Of a DNA stretch of 64,000 nt, positions 7,407 to 15,441 are shown piece after piece. The DNA lies in the NCBI RefSeq assembly GCF_038397725.1, contig NZ_CP151634.1:2604001-2668000 (forward strand). The letters run 5' to 3'. Origin of the DNA: Microbacterium sp. LWO13-1.2. Lineage in GTDB: Bacteria > Actinomycetota > Actinomycetes > Actinomycetales > Microbacteriaceae. Under the pieces are notes generated by a model. The model was not told the DNA's origin and did not search any database. It worked only from the letters and a program-made list of their open reading frames with translations. Made by a program: the position numbers and the translations under genes. Each line of letters starts with the position of its first letter. Within the stretch, counting starts at the first letter, position 1.

Positions 7407-8592
7407 GCCCCAGACCCGGCGCTACCGCGCCACCGTCCGCACGCGACTGGCGCTGACCTATTCCGCCCTGCTGACCGGTGCCGGACTCGTTATGCTCACG
7501 ATCGTCTACTTGGTCATGCGCTTCGTGCCCACATACGCCCTCGTGCCGTCCGATTCCTTCCCGGCCGAGCCCTCGGATCCGGGCATCGCGACGCCGCTGC
7601 CCGAGTCGTCCGAGGGCACGACGGCGGCATCGACCACTCCGGCCTCCGAGATCCTGATCACCTCGACCGAGCAGATGCTCAACCTGCTGCTGATCGTCTC
7701 CATTGCCGTGCTCATCGTGCTCGCCGCCGTGGGCATCGCCGTCGGCTGGGCCGTCGCCGGGCGGATGCTGAAGCCGCTGCAGTACATCAACGGCGCTGCC
7801 CGCAAGGCCGCGCATGGCGACCTCGCGCAGCGGATCCGGCTCGAGGGGCCGCGGGACGAGATCTCCGAGCTGGCGATGAACTTCGACGATATGCTCGCGC
7901 AGCTCGAGCGCTCCTTCGCCGCCTCGAAGCGGTTCGCCTCGAACGCATCGCACGAACTGCTCACCCCGCTGGCCACTACTCGGGCGATGCTCGATGTCGC
8001 GGTCGCCCAACGCGACGATGCAACCGAGCGCGCTCTGTTCGCTCGGCTGCGAGCGATGAACGAGCGCAGCATCGAGACGGCCGAAGCCCTGCTCGGCCTG
8101 GCGCAGATCGAAGCATCGACAGTCGCCGGCGAGCGCATCGACCTGGCCAGGGTTGTGGCCGAGGTCGCGGAGTTCTGCACCGACGAAGCGGCCGAGGCCG
8201 GCGTCACGGTGACGCTCGATCTGCAGCCTGCGCACTTCGACGGTGAGCCGGTGCTGGCGCGACAGCTCGTCAGCAACCTCGTGGAGAACGGGATCCGGCA
8301 CAACGCCGCATTCGACGGCTTCCTCACGATCATCACGCGCACGGCCGCGGACGGGTCCGCGCTGATCGAGGTCAAGAACAGCGGCGAGATCCTGGAAGCG
8401 GATGCCGTCACCGCGCTCGCGGAGCCGTTCACGCGCGCCGCCGGTCGCCGGTCTACGACGTCGGCGAAGGGGCATGGTCTCGGGCTGTCGATCGTGTCGG
8501 CGATCGTCACCCGCTTCCACGGCATCCTCAAGCTGGCCGCCCGCCCGGGCGGAGGTCTGCGCGTCGTGGTGACCTTCCCGTCCGCGGGATAG
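7384..8592 (+). CDS. Membrane sensor histidine kinase
   Basis: A 402-residue kinase. Two membrane spans (about residues 26-48 and 98-124) enclose a short extracytoplasmic loop of about 50 residues rich in Ser, Thr and Pro. A HAMP domain follows, then the phospho-acceptor H190 in ASHELLTPLA, the N-box NLVENGIRHN (N302) and the G-box GHGLGLSIV near residue 363. The small sensor loop is typical of intramembrane or partner-dependent sensing as in cell-envelope stress kinases. It is co-transcribed with the response regulator and divergent from the exporter operon. Confidence 0.93.
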   Translation: MPSQTTTEPQTRRYRATVRTRLALTYSALLTGAGLVMLTIVYLVMRFVPTYALVPSDSFPAEPSDPGIATPLPESSEGTTAASTTPASEILITSTEQMLNLLLIVSIAVLIVLAAVGIAVGWAVAGRMLKPLQYINGAARKAAHGDLAQRIRLEGPRDEISELAMNFDDMLAQLERSFAASKRFASNASHELLTPLATTRAMLDVAVAQRDDATERALFARLRAMNERSIETAEALLGLAQIEASTVAGERIDLARVVAEVAEFCTDEAAEAGVTVTLDLQPAHFDGEPVLARQLVSNLVENGIRHNAAFDGFLTIITRTAADGSALIEVKNSGEILEADAVTALAEPFTRAAGRRSTTSAKGHGLGLSIVSAIVTRFHGILKLAARPGGGLRVVVTFPSAG

Positions 8593-8669
8593 CTCTGCGC
8601 CATCTGATCGGCCAAGCGCAGCTGAGGTCTTCGAGTTGCGGCATCCTCTCGCGAGCCGACCATGGGGTG

Positions 8670-8900
8670 ATGGACGATGAGGCGCCGCTCAAGGGCGTCC
8701 GCGACGGCGGATGCAGCATCCGTCATGCCTACCCGCGCGCGTCGAAACAGGCGTGGCTGATCCTCGTCCTCGTCGCGGTGCTGATGGCGGCAGGGTTGAC
8801 GGCGTCGATGCTGCGACCAGCCGCGGCGCCGTTGCCTACAGCGACAGCGAAGGTGACTCGCGGGCCGACGCCGACTCCCTCACAGTGGTCGGCAGCATGA
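8670..8900 (+). CDS. Possible small single-pass membrane protein
   Basis: An open frame of 76 codons, MDDEAPLKGVRDGGCSIRHA at the start, followed by a hydrophobic span AWLILVLVAVLMAAGLTASM and a short Pro/Thr/Ala-rich tail. It begins 77 bases after the kinase stop on the same strand, with no clear ribosome-binding site. A single span with an exported tail would fit an accessory to the two-component system, but no family is recognised and it may be non-coding. From here to 9397 there is no convincing gene. Confidence 0.3.
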   Translation: MDDEAPLKGVRDGGCSIRHAYPRASKQAWLILVLVAVLMAAGLTASMLRPAAAPLPTATAKVTRGPTPTPSQWSAA

Positions 8901-9279
8901 GAACAACAGCGATCTCATCGGTGACGTCGGTCCTGTTCGTTGCGCTTGAAGCCGAGGGACCGGAGCTTCCGTGCGAGAGCCGTGGCTGACCATTCCGGCG
9001 GAGCACACCGCTAAAACAGGAAACGTCAGGTCGAGAGGGCGAAGAGACCTGGTCGGGGCTACTAGGGGTCAAGTGGGCGCGCCTTCCTAATGTGGAGCTC
9101 TTCAGAGATGCTTCCACAAACCCCACGTGAACCCCTTCGATGGGTTTGCCGATGGCTACCAAGAGCAGGGACCTGGCCGGGATCTGGTGCATGCAAACCA
9201 TGCAATCCATGACGTGAAATGAGGCCGCTTGAGGGGCAGGGAACCCCGGAAAACCAAGAATCTGCGCTGAACCGTCTGC
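8901..9279. other. Gene-free stretch at the right end of the putative island
   Basis: About 380 bases between the small membrane ORF and the tRNA-like direct repeat. Open frames on both strands show no family pattern, no integrase motif and poor codon structure. The position, just inside the right attachment repeat, is where an integrase gene usually lies, so this may be decayed mobile-element sequence. That is inference only. Confidence 0.4.
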
Positions 9280-9323
9280 CTGGGGGTCAAAGGTTCGCAG
9301 GTTCAAATCCTGTCAGCCCGACC
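9280..9323 (+). repeat. Direct repeat of the tRNA-Pro 3' half (putative right attachment site)
   Basis: This 44-base stretch copies bases 2564-2607 of tRNA-Pro, from the anticodon loop to the second C of the CCA end, with two mismatches (positions corresponding to 2575 and 2578). The full T arm and acceptor strand are kept, but the 5' half of a tRNA is absent, so it is not a tRNA gene. A duplicated tRNA 3' end is the hallmark of integration by a tyrosine recombinase. The distance from the first copy is 6716 bp. Confidence 0.85.
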
Positions 9324-9397
9324 TGTCGAGGGATGCCACTCCGCAGGCAGTGCCCTCCCACCTGTGGCCGGTTTCGAGGTGCCCATAGGCTGGCATC

Positions 9398-9976
9398 ATG
9401 CCCGTGTTCTTGTATCCCGCTTTGCCGGATCGCGCGGACGGGGCGCGGTTGGGTGGTGCTCCGCCGTCAGTGATCGAGACGCATCCGCTTATGGAGACGC
9501 ACCGATATCTGCTGACTCTTGACGTGGTCTGTGCGTCGTGGACGGGCAGCCGTGAGGTGTCGGTGGTGTTGCGTGCCGGCTTCAGCATCGAAGACGAGGA
9601 TCTCGTCTATCCGGACATGGCCATGCGGGCGATCGTTCATGAACCCTCGCCGCGTGGGTTGCGGGATGACCTGGGGTGGTCGGGACTGCGTGCGACAGCG
9701 CTTGTCGCAAGGCCAGACGCCGGGTCTACGCCGGCTCTGGTGCGGATCGATGACGAACCCGTCTTGATTCAGGGCGAGCCCGCGTTCGCGGACGCCGTGC
9801 GCGCGGATGGGCACCGATTCCTGTTCCAGATCGATGAAGAGGGTTGGCCCGTGGAGGGCGAGCTTGAGGACGTTATCGCGGAGTATCTGTGGGGATTTGG
9901 CTCGGTGTACTTCTATGGCACACCGAGTGCGGACGGGACCGTGCGCGACGTCGTCGCTGGCTTCATCGACTTCTGA
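9398..9976 (+). CDS. Hypothetical protein, 192 residues
   Basis: A soluble protein with an even alpha/beta composition and no membrane span or signal peptide. The C-terminal part, with HRFLFQIDEEGWP followed by VIAEYLWGFGSVYFYG, has the rhythm seen in small cytoplasmic immunity-like or DUF1963-like proteins, but I cannot assign a family. It starts 74 bases after the tRNA-like repeat and converges with the SUKH-type gene. The context of an accessory tRNA-linked spot suggests a horizontally mobile function. Confidence 0.6.
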   Translation: MPVFLYPALPDRADGARLGGAPPSVIETHPLMETHRYLLTLDVVCASWTGSREVSVVLRAGFSIEDEDLVYPDMAMRAIVHEPSPRGLRDDLGWSGLRATALVARPDAGSTPALVRIDDEPVLIQGEPAFADAVRADGHRFLFQIDEEGWPVEGELEDVIAEYLWGFGSVYFYGTPSADGTVRDVVAGFIDF

Positions 9977-10010
9977 TGGAACGCCAATCACTCACATTCG
10001 TATTGGAGTT

Positions 10011-10526
10011 TCAGGGATTGCTGGTGGCACCGAACAGTAATCCATCGACGAAGTGGTCCCGTCGGGCTGGCCGCGAGCTGATGTACGTCAGCAGATCCTC
10101 GAAGTGCGGGAACGCGACAACGGCCTCTTCGAACTCTGGTTCAGTTCCGTGGACGACTGCTCCATCGTCCCGCACCGCCAGGTACTCGTATCCGTTGCGA
10201 ACGGAAAGCAGGATGGGCAGGTGGCGCTTCCAAAAACGGGAAACCTCGACGGCCTCGTCATCCGTCGTAGCGGCCTGGATGCTCAGCTCTTCCAGCTCGT
10301 TCCACGCGAACGCACCTTCCGCTCCGGGGGAGTAGTCGTCGCGAGACAAGAACCAGACCGTATCGTCTGAACTCGAAAGCACTGAGAACGAGGACACCCA
10401 GCGGATCACCGTTTCGGGCGCCGCCCGCAACGCAGAGGGAAGTCCGCCATTCGCAGGCAGAGGCGGCTCATACGTCCAACCGGCTTCCCGCAAGCATCCG
10501 GCCGCACGTTGAAAGAGGTCCGTCAT
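10011..10526 (-). CDS. SMI1/KNR4 (SUKH)-like protein
   Basis: A 171-residue acidic protein. WVSSFSVLSSSDDTVWFLSR followed by an acidic GAFAWNELEELSIQAA segment resembles the beta-strand core of SUKH-fold proteins, where residues after a W-F-L-S motif precede a helix. SUKH proteins commonly act as immunity proteins against contact-dependent toxins, but no toxin gene is visible beside it. The neighbouring genes are also accessory, one of them a leucine-rich-repeat protein. Family placement is moderate. Confidence 0.55.
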   Translation of the reverse strand: MTDLFQRAAGCLREAGWTYEPPLPANGGLPSALRAAPETVIRWVSSFSVLSSSDDTVWFLSRDDYSPGAEGAFAWNELEELSIQAATTDDEAVEVSRFWKRHLPILLSVRNGYEYLAVRDDGAVVHGTEPEFEEAVVAFPHFEDLLTYISSRPARRDHFVDGLLFGATSNP

Positions 10527-10564
10527 GCTCTACAGGCTACCGAGCGGTCTCTCGGGGCCGACGG

Positions 10565-11413
10565 TCACGTGGTCGCGCCCGTGTTGGCCCATTCCAGTGT
10601 CGACATCTTCTGCTCGATCGTGTTCAGTCCGATAGCCCCGCACCCCACGAGGGTGAGCCGGCGCAGGGCGGGGAGTTCGTTGATGGCCGCGATGCCGGTG
10701 ATCTTCTTGCAGTACTGGATGTTCAGGACTTCCAATCGTTGCAGGGTCGCCAGTTCCGAGATGTCGCCCAGGGCTGTGAGATTCTTCAGCCGCAGTGACT
10801 CCATTTGGGAGAGCGCACTGATTCCGGTGAGGCTCTTCAGCGTGCGTCCACCGATCAGCCCGAGCCGGCGCAGCCCGACGGGTTCGACGAGGCGGAAGAT
10901 CTCCTCGTCAGTGGGCACGTTCAGCAGGTTCAGCTCTTCGAGCGACAGTTCGAGCGCCTGCCTCACATTGTTCAGAGACCTCTGCGGGTAGAGGGAGAGC
11001 GCCCGGAGTTCGGGGAAGTGCTCGTTCTGGAATCGGAAGGGTTCGCCGACGTAGAGGGTATGCAGGTTCGGCACCACCACATCTGGCCATACCAGGGTCC
11101 GTTCGCCGACGTGCACGAAGAGCTCTTCCAGACTCTCGGGGAGATCGCCTTGCCGCAGTTGGGTGACGACAGTGGGGAGGACCCGCCCCGGCCCGATGCT
11201 GAGGGCTTTCAAGTTCGTCATCGCAGTGATGATCTCGGGGAGACGGTCGATTGGCCCGTCAAGCGGCGACCACAGGTGTACATCGGTGATGCGCGACAGC
11301 TGCTCGGTGTCGTAGGGCTGGTCGTAGAACACGAGGTCCCTGTCGGGCACGTCGAACTGGTGCTGGTGAGCACTGTGCAACACCATGGTCCGCTTATTCG
11401 TTGACGCCCTCAT
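10565..11413 (-). CDS. Leucine-rich-repeat protein
   Basis: A 282-residue protein without signal peptide. From about residue 60 to the end there are about nine repeats of 22-25 residues in the LRR pattern: TNLKALSIGPG, PESLEELFVHVG, PNLHTLYVGEP, PELRALSLYPQ, LSLEELNLLN, VGLRRLGLIGG, SQMESLRLKN, QRLEVLNIQY and PALRRLTLVG. The fold is a curved protein-binding solenoid, here probably cytoplasmic. It lies 38 bases upstream of the SUKH-like gene on the same strand. The binding partner is unknown. A second in-frame ATG at residue 10 is possible. Confidence 0.75.
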   Translation of the reverse strand: MRASTNKRTMVLHSAHQHQFDVPDRDLVFYDQPYDTEQLSRITDVHLWSPLDGPIDRLPEIITAMTNLKALSIGPGRVLPTVVTQLRQGDLPESLEELFVHVGERTLVWPDVVVPNLHTLYVGEPFRFQNEHFPELRALSLYPQRSLNNVRQALELSLEELNLLNVPTDEEIFRLVEPVGLRRLGLIGGRTLKSLTGISALSQMESLRLKNLTALGDISELATLQRLEVLNIQYCKKITGIAAINELPALRRLTLVGCGAIGLNTIEQKMSTLEWANTGATT

Positions 11414-11560
11414 CTACGCACCCCTGACTCCGCCGACTATCGCCCACGCCACCGCCAGATTACCGGTGCGGGCTGTCGTCGCTCCTGCCGCGCCGCACCT
11501 GTCCCGAGGGCACGTGCAGGCTTCGCACGAAAACCAGGCTCGGTGCTCCTCGACAGACTT

Positions 11561-12217
11561 TCACGCCCCCGCGTCAATAGCCGCCCGCAATGTCCCCTTC
11601 TTCATCCCTAGCGCCCATTCCGCAACATCCGCCACGACTCGCGTATGCGCCGGATGCTCGATCTGCCGGGAGGCGTTCACATAGGACCCACCGCCATCTA
11701 CCGCGATCAGGATCCGGATGCACGCCGCTTCAGCATCCACCGCTCCGAAGTCGCCGGAGGCTATGCCGTCCACGATCATGGCCGTCAGACGCTCCCGGTC
11801 GAGGGCGTCCTGCACCTCCAACTCGACATCGAGCGTCGGACTGAACCGCGCCAGATGCCGTGCGTTCAGCCAGAGCTTCGCCAACGGAAGCGAGCGGCGC
11901 TGCTCGATGTGGTCCACGAAGTGGGCGAGCCTCTGCAAGGGGGTGCCGTCTGAGGTGAAGAACTGCTCGCGCTCGAGCACCGCGGCGCGGGCGAAGGCCG
12001 CGACCACCAGATCTTCTGCGACGGGGAAATAGTGCGTGATCAGCCCTGGCCGCACACCCAGTCGGGCTGCGACCGCCCGGAGCGTGATGCGCTCGAGTCC
12101 CTCTTCGATCGCGATCGACGCGGCGCACGCGAGGATGTCCTCCCGCCTCTCTTCCGGAGGCTTGCGAGTTCGCGGGGGAGCAGTGCTCGAAGAAGTGCTT
12201 GACGTCACCCCACCCAT
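11561..12217 (-). CDS. TetR-family repressor of the permease-amidohydrolase operon
   Basis: A 218-residue regulator. The N-terminal DNA-binding domain is recognisable: RREDILACAASIAIEEGLER, then TLRAVAARLGVRPGLITHYF as the helix-turn-helix. The ligand domain follows, with a long helix around EDLVVAAFARAAVLEREQFF. The start ATG at 12217 is two bases from the first of two palindromes in the divergent region, so autoregulation is probable. Its neighbour is an NCS1 permease and YtcJ-like hydrolase operon; the ligand may be a purine-, pyrimidine- or hydantoin-like compound, but this is inference. Confidence 0.88.
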   Translation of the reverse strand: MGGVTSSTSSSTAPPRTRKPPEERREDILACAASIAIEEGLERITLRAVAARLGVRPGLITHYFPVAEDLVVAAFARAAVLEREQFFTSDGTPLQRLAHFVDHIEQRRSLPLAKLWLNARHLARFSPTLDVELEVQDALDRERLTAMIVDGIASGDFGAVDAEAACIRILIAVDGGGSYVNASRQIEHPAHTRVVADVAEWALGMKKGTLRAAIDAGA

Positions 12218-12220
12218 GCT

Positions 12221-12261
12221 ATTGAATGAGTGACCAATAGTCCATTGGGCATGTGACCAAT
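12221..12261. promoter_or_regulatory. Two tandem palindromic operators for the divergent TetR regulator
   Basis: The same element occurs twice, 23 bp apart: ATTG-N10-CAAT at 12221-12238 and again at 12244-12261. In both, the last four bases of the ten-base centre are TGAC. The first copy extends to CTATTG-N10-CAATAG (12219-12240). They occupy the gap between the TetR gene start (12217) and the permease start (12304). Two sites in phase fit cooperative binding of TetR dimers. Confidence 0.7.
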
Positions 12262-12303
12262 AACAAAGGTGACAGCAATGACGCTCCTCCCGAAAGGAAC
12301 TCC

Positions 12304-13734
12304 ATGACCCAGATCCACCCCGTCGGTGCCGACGCCGTCGACACGGCAACCCATCCGGAGACGCGCGGCATCGAGCTGATCGATGATGCCGAACGCCACG
12401 GCAGAGCGCGCGACCTGTTCCTCATCTGGGCGGCTCCGAGCGTCAGCATCCTGAATCTCACGATCGGTGCGTCGCTGATCCTGCTGGGCCTCGAGATCTG
12501 GCAGGCGATCGCCGTGATCGTCGCGGCGTCGCTGCTCTGGGTGCTGCCAGGGATCATCGCCGGCAGCGGACCGGCAGCTGGAACCTCCGGCTCGGTCGTG
12601 ACGCGAGCGATGTACGGAGTCCTCGGCAACCGGCTCTTCGTCGCCGTGGTCGGCTGGTTCATCGGCGCGGTCTTCCTTTCGCTGACCTGGCTCGCATCCT
12701 CGTTCATGGGCGCCGACCTGCTGCGGCGCGCCGGCATGGACGACCCGACCTGGGTTCCGATCGGCGTCACGGTCGTCGTCGCCGCGATCACGATCCTCGT
12801 CGCGATCTTCGGTCACGGGCTGATCCTGCGTGCCTACCCCTACATGGCCGCCGCCCTGTTCGTGATCTTCCTCGCCGTCGCCGCCTTCATCCTCCCGACC
12901 GTCGACTGGGCGTACGCCGCCCCCGAGCCCTTGAGCGGACCCGCCCTCTGGTCGGCGATCTCGATCGGCTTCACGATCCTCGCCTCGACCCCCTTGTCAT
13001 TCATGAACAGCCCCGACATCGCCCGCTACCTCCCGCGCGACACGAAGCCCTCGCACATCACCGCCGCGACCGCCCTCGGGGGCGCCATCCCCTTCATCGT
13101 CTTCACTACCGTCGGCGTGCTGCTGGCGACAGGGCTGAGCGTCGCCGCGTTCGAGACCGGCATCGACGTCGCCCTCCTGGATCTGCTGCCCGAATGGCTC
13201 GGTCCGGTGCTCGTCATCGGCGTCATCATCAACACGATCGCCCTCAACGCCATGACGGCCTACACGTCGAGCATGGCCCTCCAGGCGATCGGCTTCCGCC
13301 TGCGCCGCATCCCGGCAGCGATCATCGTCGGCGTCGTCGGCACCGCACTGACGATCTACCTCGTGCTGTCGTCGAACCTCGTGGAAGCCGCGAACCTCAT
13401 GCTGCAGTTCCTCGTCGTCGTGTCGGGGCCGGCAATGGCGATCTTCGTCGTCGACGTCATCCTGCGCCGCTACGACTACGACGGCGTCGACCTCTTCCAC
13501 GACAGGCCCGGCGCCCAGTTCTGGTACTCGGCGGGATGGAGCATCCCCGGCATAACCGCGCTCATCGTCGGCGGAATCGCGACCGCGCTGTGCCTGTCGA
13601 CGAGCGTCTGGAGCGGTCCGGTCGCCGAGATCACCGGGTACATCGATCTCTCCGTGCCCGTCGGCATGCTCGTCGCCGCAGTCCTCTACGCCGGCCTGCT
13701 GCGCACACCTCTCGGAAAGGACGGTCGACCGTGA
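12304..13734 (+). CDS. NCS1-family purine/pyrimidine/hydantoin permease
   Basis: A 476-residue membrane protein with about 12 predicted spans. The N-terminal GIELIDDAERHGRARDLFLIWAAPS and the PSVSILNLTIGASLIL span fit the NCS1 cytosine/allantoin/hydantoin permeases, as do STPLSFMNSPDIARYLP and the following AATALGGAIPF segments. The start has GAAAGGAAC upstream; an in-frame ATG 17 codons earlier falls inside the operator region. The hydrolase gene downstream starts on the stop codon (GTGA overlap), so transport and hydrolysis of one substrate are probably linked. Confidence 0.85.
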   Translation: MTQIHPVGADAVDTATHPETRGIELIDDAERHGRARDLFLIWAAPSVSILNLTIGASLILLGLEIWQAIAVIVAASLLWVLPGIIAGSGPAAGTSGSVVTRAMYGVLGNRLFVAVVGWFIGAVFLSLTWLASSFMGADLLRRAGMDDPTWVPIGVTVVVAAITILVAIFGHGLILRAYPYMAAALFVIFLAVAAFILPTVDWAYAAPEPLSGPALWSAISIGFTILASTPLSFMNSPDIARYLPRDTKPSHITAATALGGAIPFIVFTTVGVLLATGLSVAAFETGIDVALLDLLPEWLGPVLVIGVIINTIALNAMTAYTSSMALQAIGFRLRRIPAAIIVGVVGTALTIYLVLSSNLVEAANLMLQFLVVVSGPAMAIFVVDVILRRYDYDGVDLFHDRPGAQFWYSAGWSIPGITALIVGGIATALCLSTSVWSGPVAEITGYIDLSVPVGMLVAAVLYAGLLRTPLGKDGRP

Positions 13735-15344
13735 CCACCCGCTACCTCAACGGACGCATCTTCACCGCAGATCCGGACCCTGCACTCGCCTGGGTCGAGG
13801 CTCTCGTGATCGATGGCGAGACGATCACCTACGTCGGTACAGCCGAGGGCGCCCCCTCGGCCGACGAGACGGTCGATCTTGAGGGCCGACTCGTCCTTCC
13901 CGGCTTCACCGATGCTCACACCCACCTCCTCATGGCAGGTGCCGCGCTCGGCCAGGTGCCGCTCACCGCCGCGCGCTCGCTCGATGAGATCCAGGCGCTG
14001 CTGCTTGAGGCGAGGGCCGCGAATCCGGATGCTGCGGTCCTGCGCGGCCGAGGATGGTTGTTCGACTCAGTGCCGGATGGCGCTCCGACAGCGGCGATGA
14101 TCGACGCGGTCGTCGATGACATCCCCGTCTACCTCGACGCGAACGATTACCACTCGTGCTGGGTCAACAGCGCGGCGCTGGCGGAACTCGGCATCACCCG
14201 CGAGACTCCGGATCCGATCGGCGGGCATTTCGCCCGGGATGCCGAGGGGGAGCCGACCGGGCTGCTCTACGAGACCGCCGCGACCCAGTACGCCTGGGCT
14301 CATCGGGACGAGACCACCACCGACGCCGACCGTGATGCAGACGTGGAACGTGTGATCGACGCCTACCTGGCCGCCGGGGTCACCGGCGCGATCGACATGG
14401 CCTTCGACGAGTTCGGACTCGCGGCGCTCCAGCGGGCTGAGGTGCGACACGGGGGAGAGCTGCCGATCCGCGTCGCCGCGCACTGGATCATCACAAACAC
14501 AGGTGACGATGATGAGAACCTTGCGCAAGTCGCTCGCGCGGCGGAGCTCGCGCGCGACGCCTCCTCTCCCTGGCTCCGTGTCGTCGGCATCAAACTCATC
14601 CTCGACGGGGTCATCGACGCGTGCACCGCGGCGATGCGGCATCCGTATGCCGATGGATCGAACGCCGAGCCCATCTGGCCCGTCGCGCAACTGAATCCCG
14701 TCGTCGTGGCAGCGGATGCCGCGGGCCTTCAGATCGCGCAGCATGCGATCGGCGACTACGCGAGCGAGATCGCGCTCGACGCCATCGAGCACGCCATCGC
14801 GGTCAACGGGAACCGACCGCGACGCCACCGCATCGAGCACCTTGAATACGCGGCCCCCGGGACGGCCGAGAGGATGGCGCGCCTCGGCGTGACCGCATCG
14901 ATGCAACCGGTGCACAGCGACCCCGCGATCTTCGCGAACTGGGCGGAGATGCTCGGCGACGACCGTGTCGACCGCGCGTTCCCGTGGCCGGAGTATGAGA
15001 ATGCCGGAGCGCTGCTGGCCTTCTCGACGGATGCTCCGACCGCCCCGCACGAGGCGTTGGCGAACATGTACGTGGCATCGACTCGTGCCTCGGCGCTCGA
15101 TCGGAGCGTGGGCGCCATCCATCCGCAGTTCGCGCTCCCTCTCGCGGCCGCGATCGGTCACGCGACGCGCGATGCCGCGGCGTCCGTCGGCGACGGCGAT
15201 TGGCGAGGTCGTATTGCCCCGGGGTTCGCTGCGGACGTGATCGTGCTCGACACCGATCCGTTCACCGAGGGGCCGGCTTCCCTGCTCGACGCCCGTGTGA
15301 TCCAGACGATCGTCGCCGGGAGGACACGCTACCGGGCGTCGTGA
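13731..15344 (+). CDS. YtcJ-type amidohydrolase
   Basis: A 537-residue metal-dependent hydrolase of the amidohydrolase superfamily. The early beta-sandwich region is followed by the metal motif LPGFTDAHTHLL (H63, H65). Later metal ligands are likely in QIAQHAIGD and HRIEHLEY, and the closing acidic residue in FSTDAPTAPHE. The last segment GFAADVIVLDTDPF is the usual C-terminal strand. YtcJ-type enzymes hydrolyse amide or cyclic amide bonds, but natural substrates are mostly unknown. The GTG start overlaps the permease TGA. Coupling to an NCS1 permease points to a heterocyclic nitrogen compound. Confidence 0.85.
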   Translation: MTTRYLNGRIFTADPDPALAWVEALVIDGETITYVGTAEGAPSADETVDLEGRLVLPGFTDAHTHLLMAGAALGQVPLTAARSLDEIQALLLEARAANPDAAVLRGRGWLFDSVPDGAPTAAMIDAVVDDIPVYLDANDYHSCWVNSAALAELGITRETPDPIGGHFARDAEGEPTGLLYETAATQYAWAHRDETTTDADRDADVERVIDAYLAAGVTGAIDMAFDEFGLAALQRAEVRHGGELPIRVAAHWIITNTGDDDENLAQVARAAELARDASSPWLRVVGIKLILDGVIDACTAAMRHPYADGSNAEPIWPVAQLNPVVVAADAAGLQIAQHAIGDYASEIALDAIEHAIAVNGNRPRRHRIEHLEYAAPGTAERMARLGVTASMQPVHSDPAIFANWAEMLGDDRVDRAFPWPEYENAGALLAFSTDAPTAPHEALANMYVASTRASALDRSVGAIHPQFALPLAAAIGHATRDAAASVGDGDWRGRIAPGFAADVIVLDTDPFTEGPASLLDARVIQTIVAGRTRYRAS

Positions 15345-15441
15345 TCGCAGACCTTGCCGATGATGGCGTCGTGCAGGCTTCATCGCATCAACCCATATTC
15401 TTGCCTTGGGCGCATTCGCCCGGCGACAAGGAAGGAACAGC

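Noticed and set aside
9062..9081. A stretch resembling part of the tRNA-Pro attachment core (about 16 of 20 bases)
   Set aside because: The match is short, imperfect and G-rich. The T-arm part is absent, so it cannot be separated from chance.
15408..15421. Short hairpin GGGCG-CATT-CGCCC before the LacI gene
   Set aside because: Only 5 bp without T run or other context. It may be chance in GC-rich DNA.
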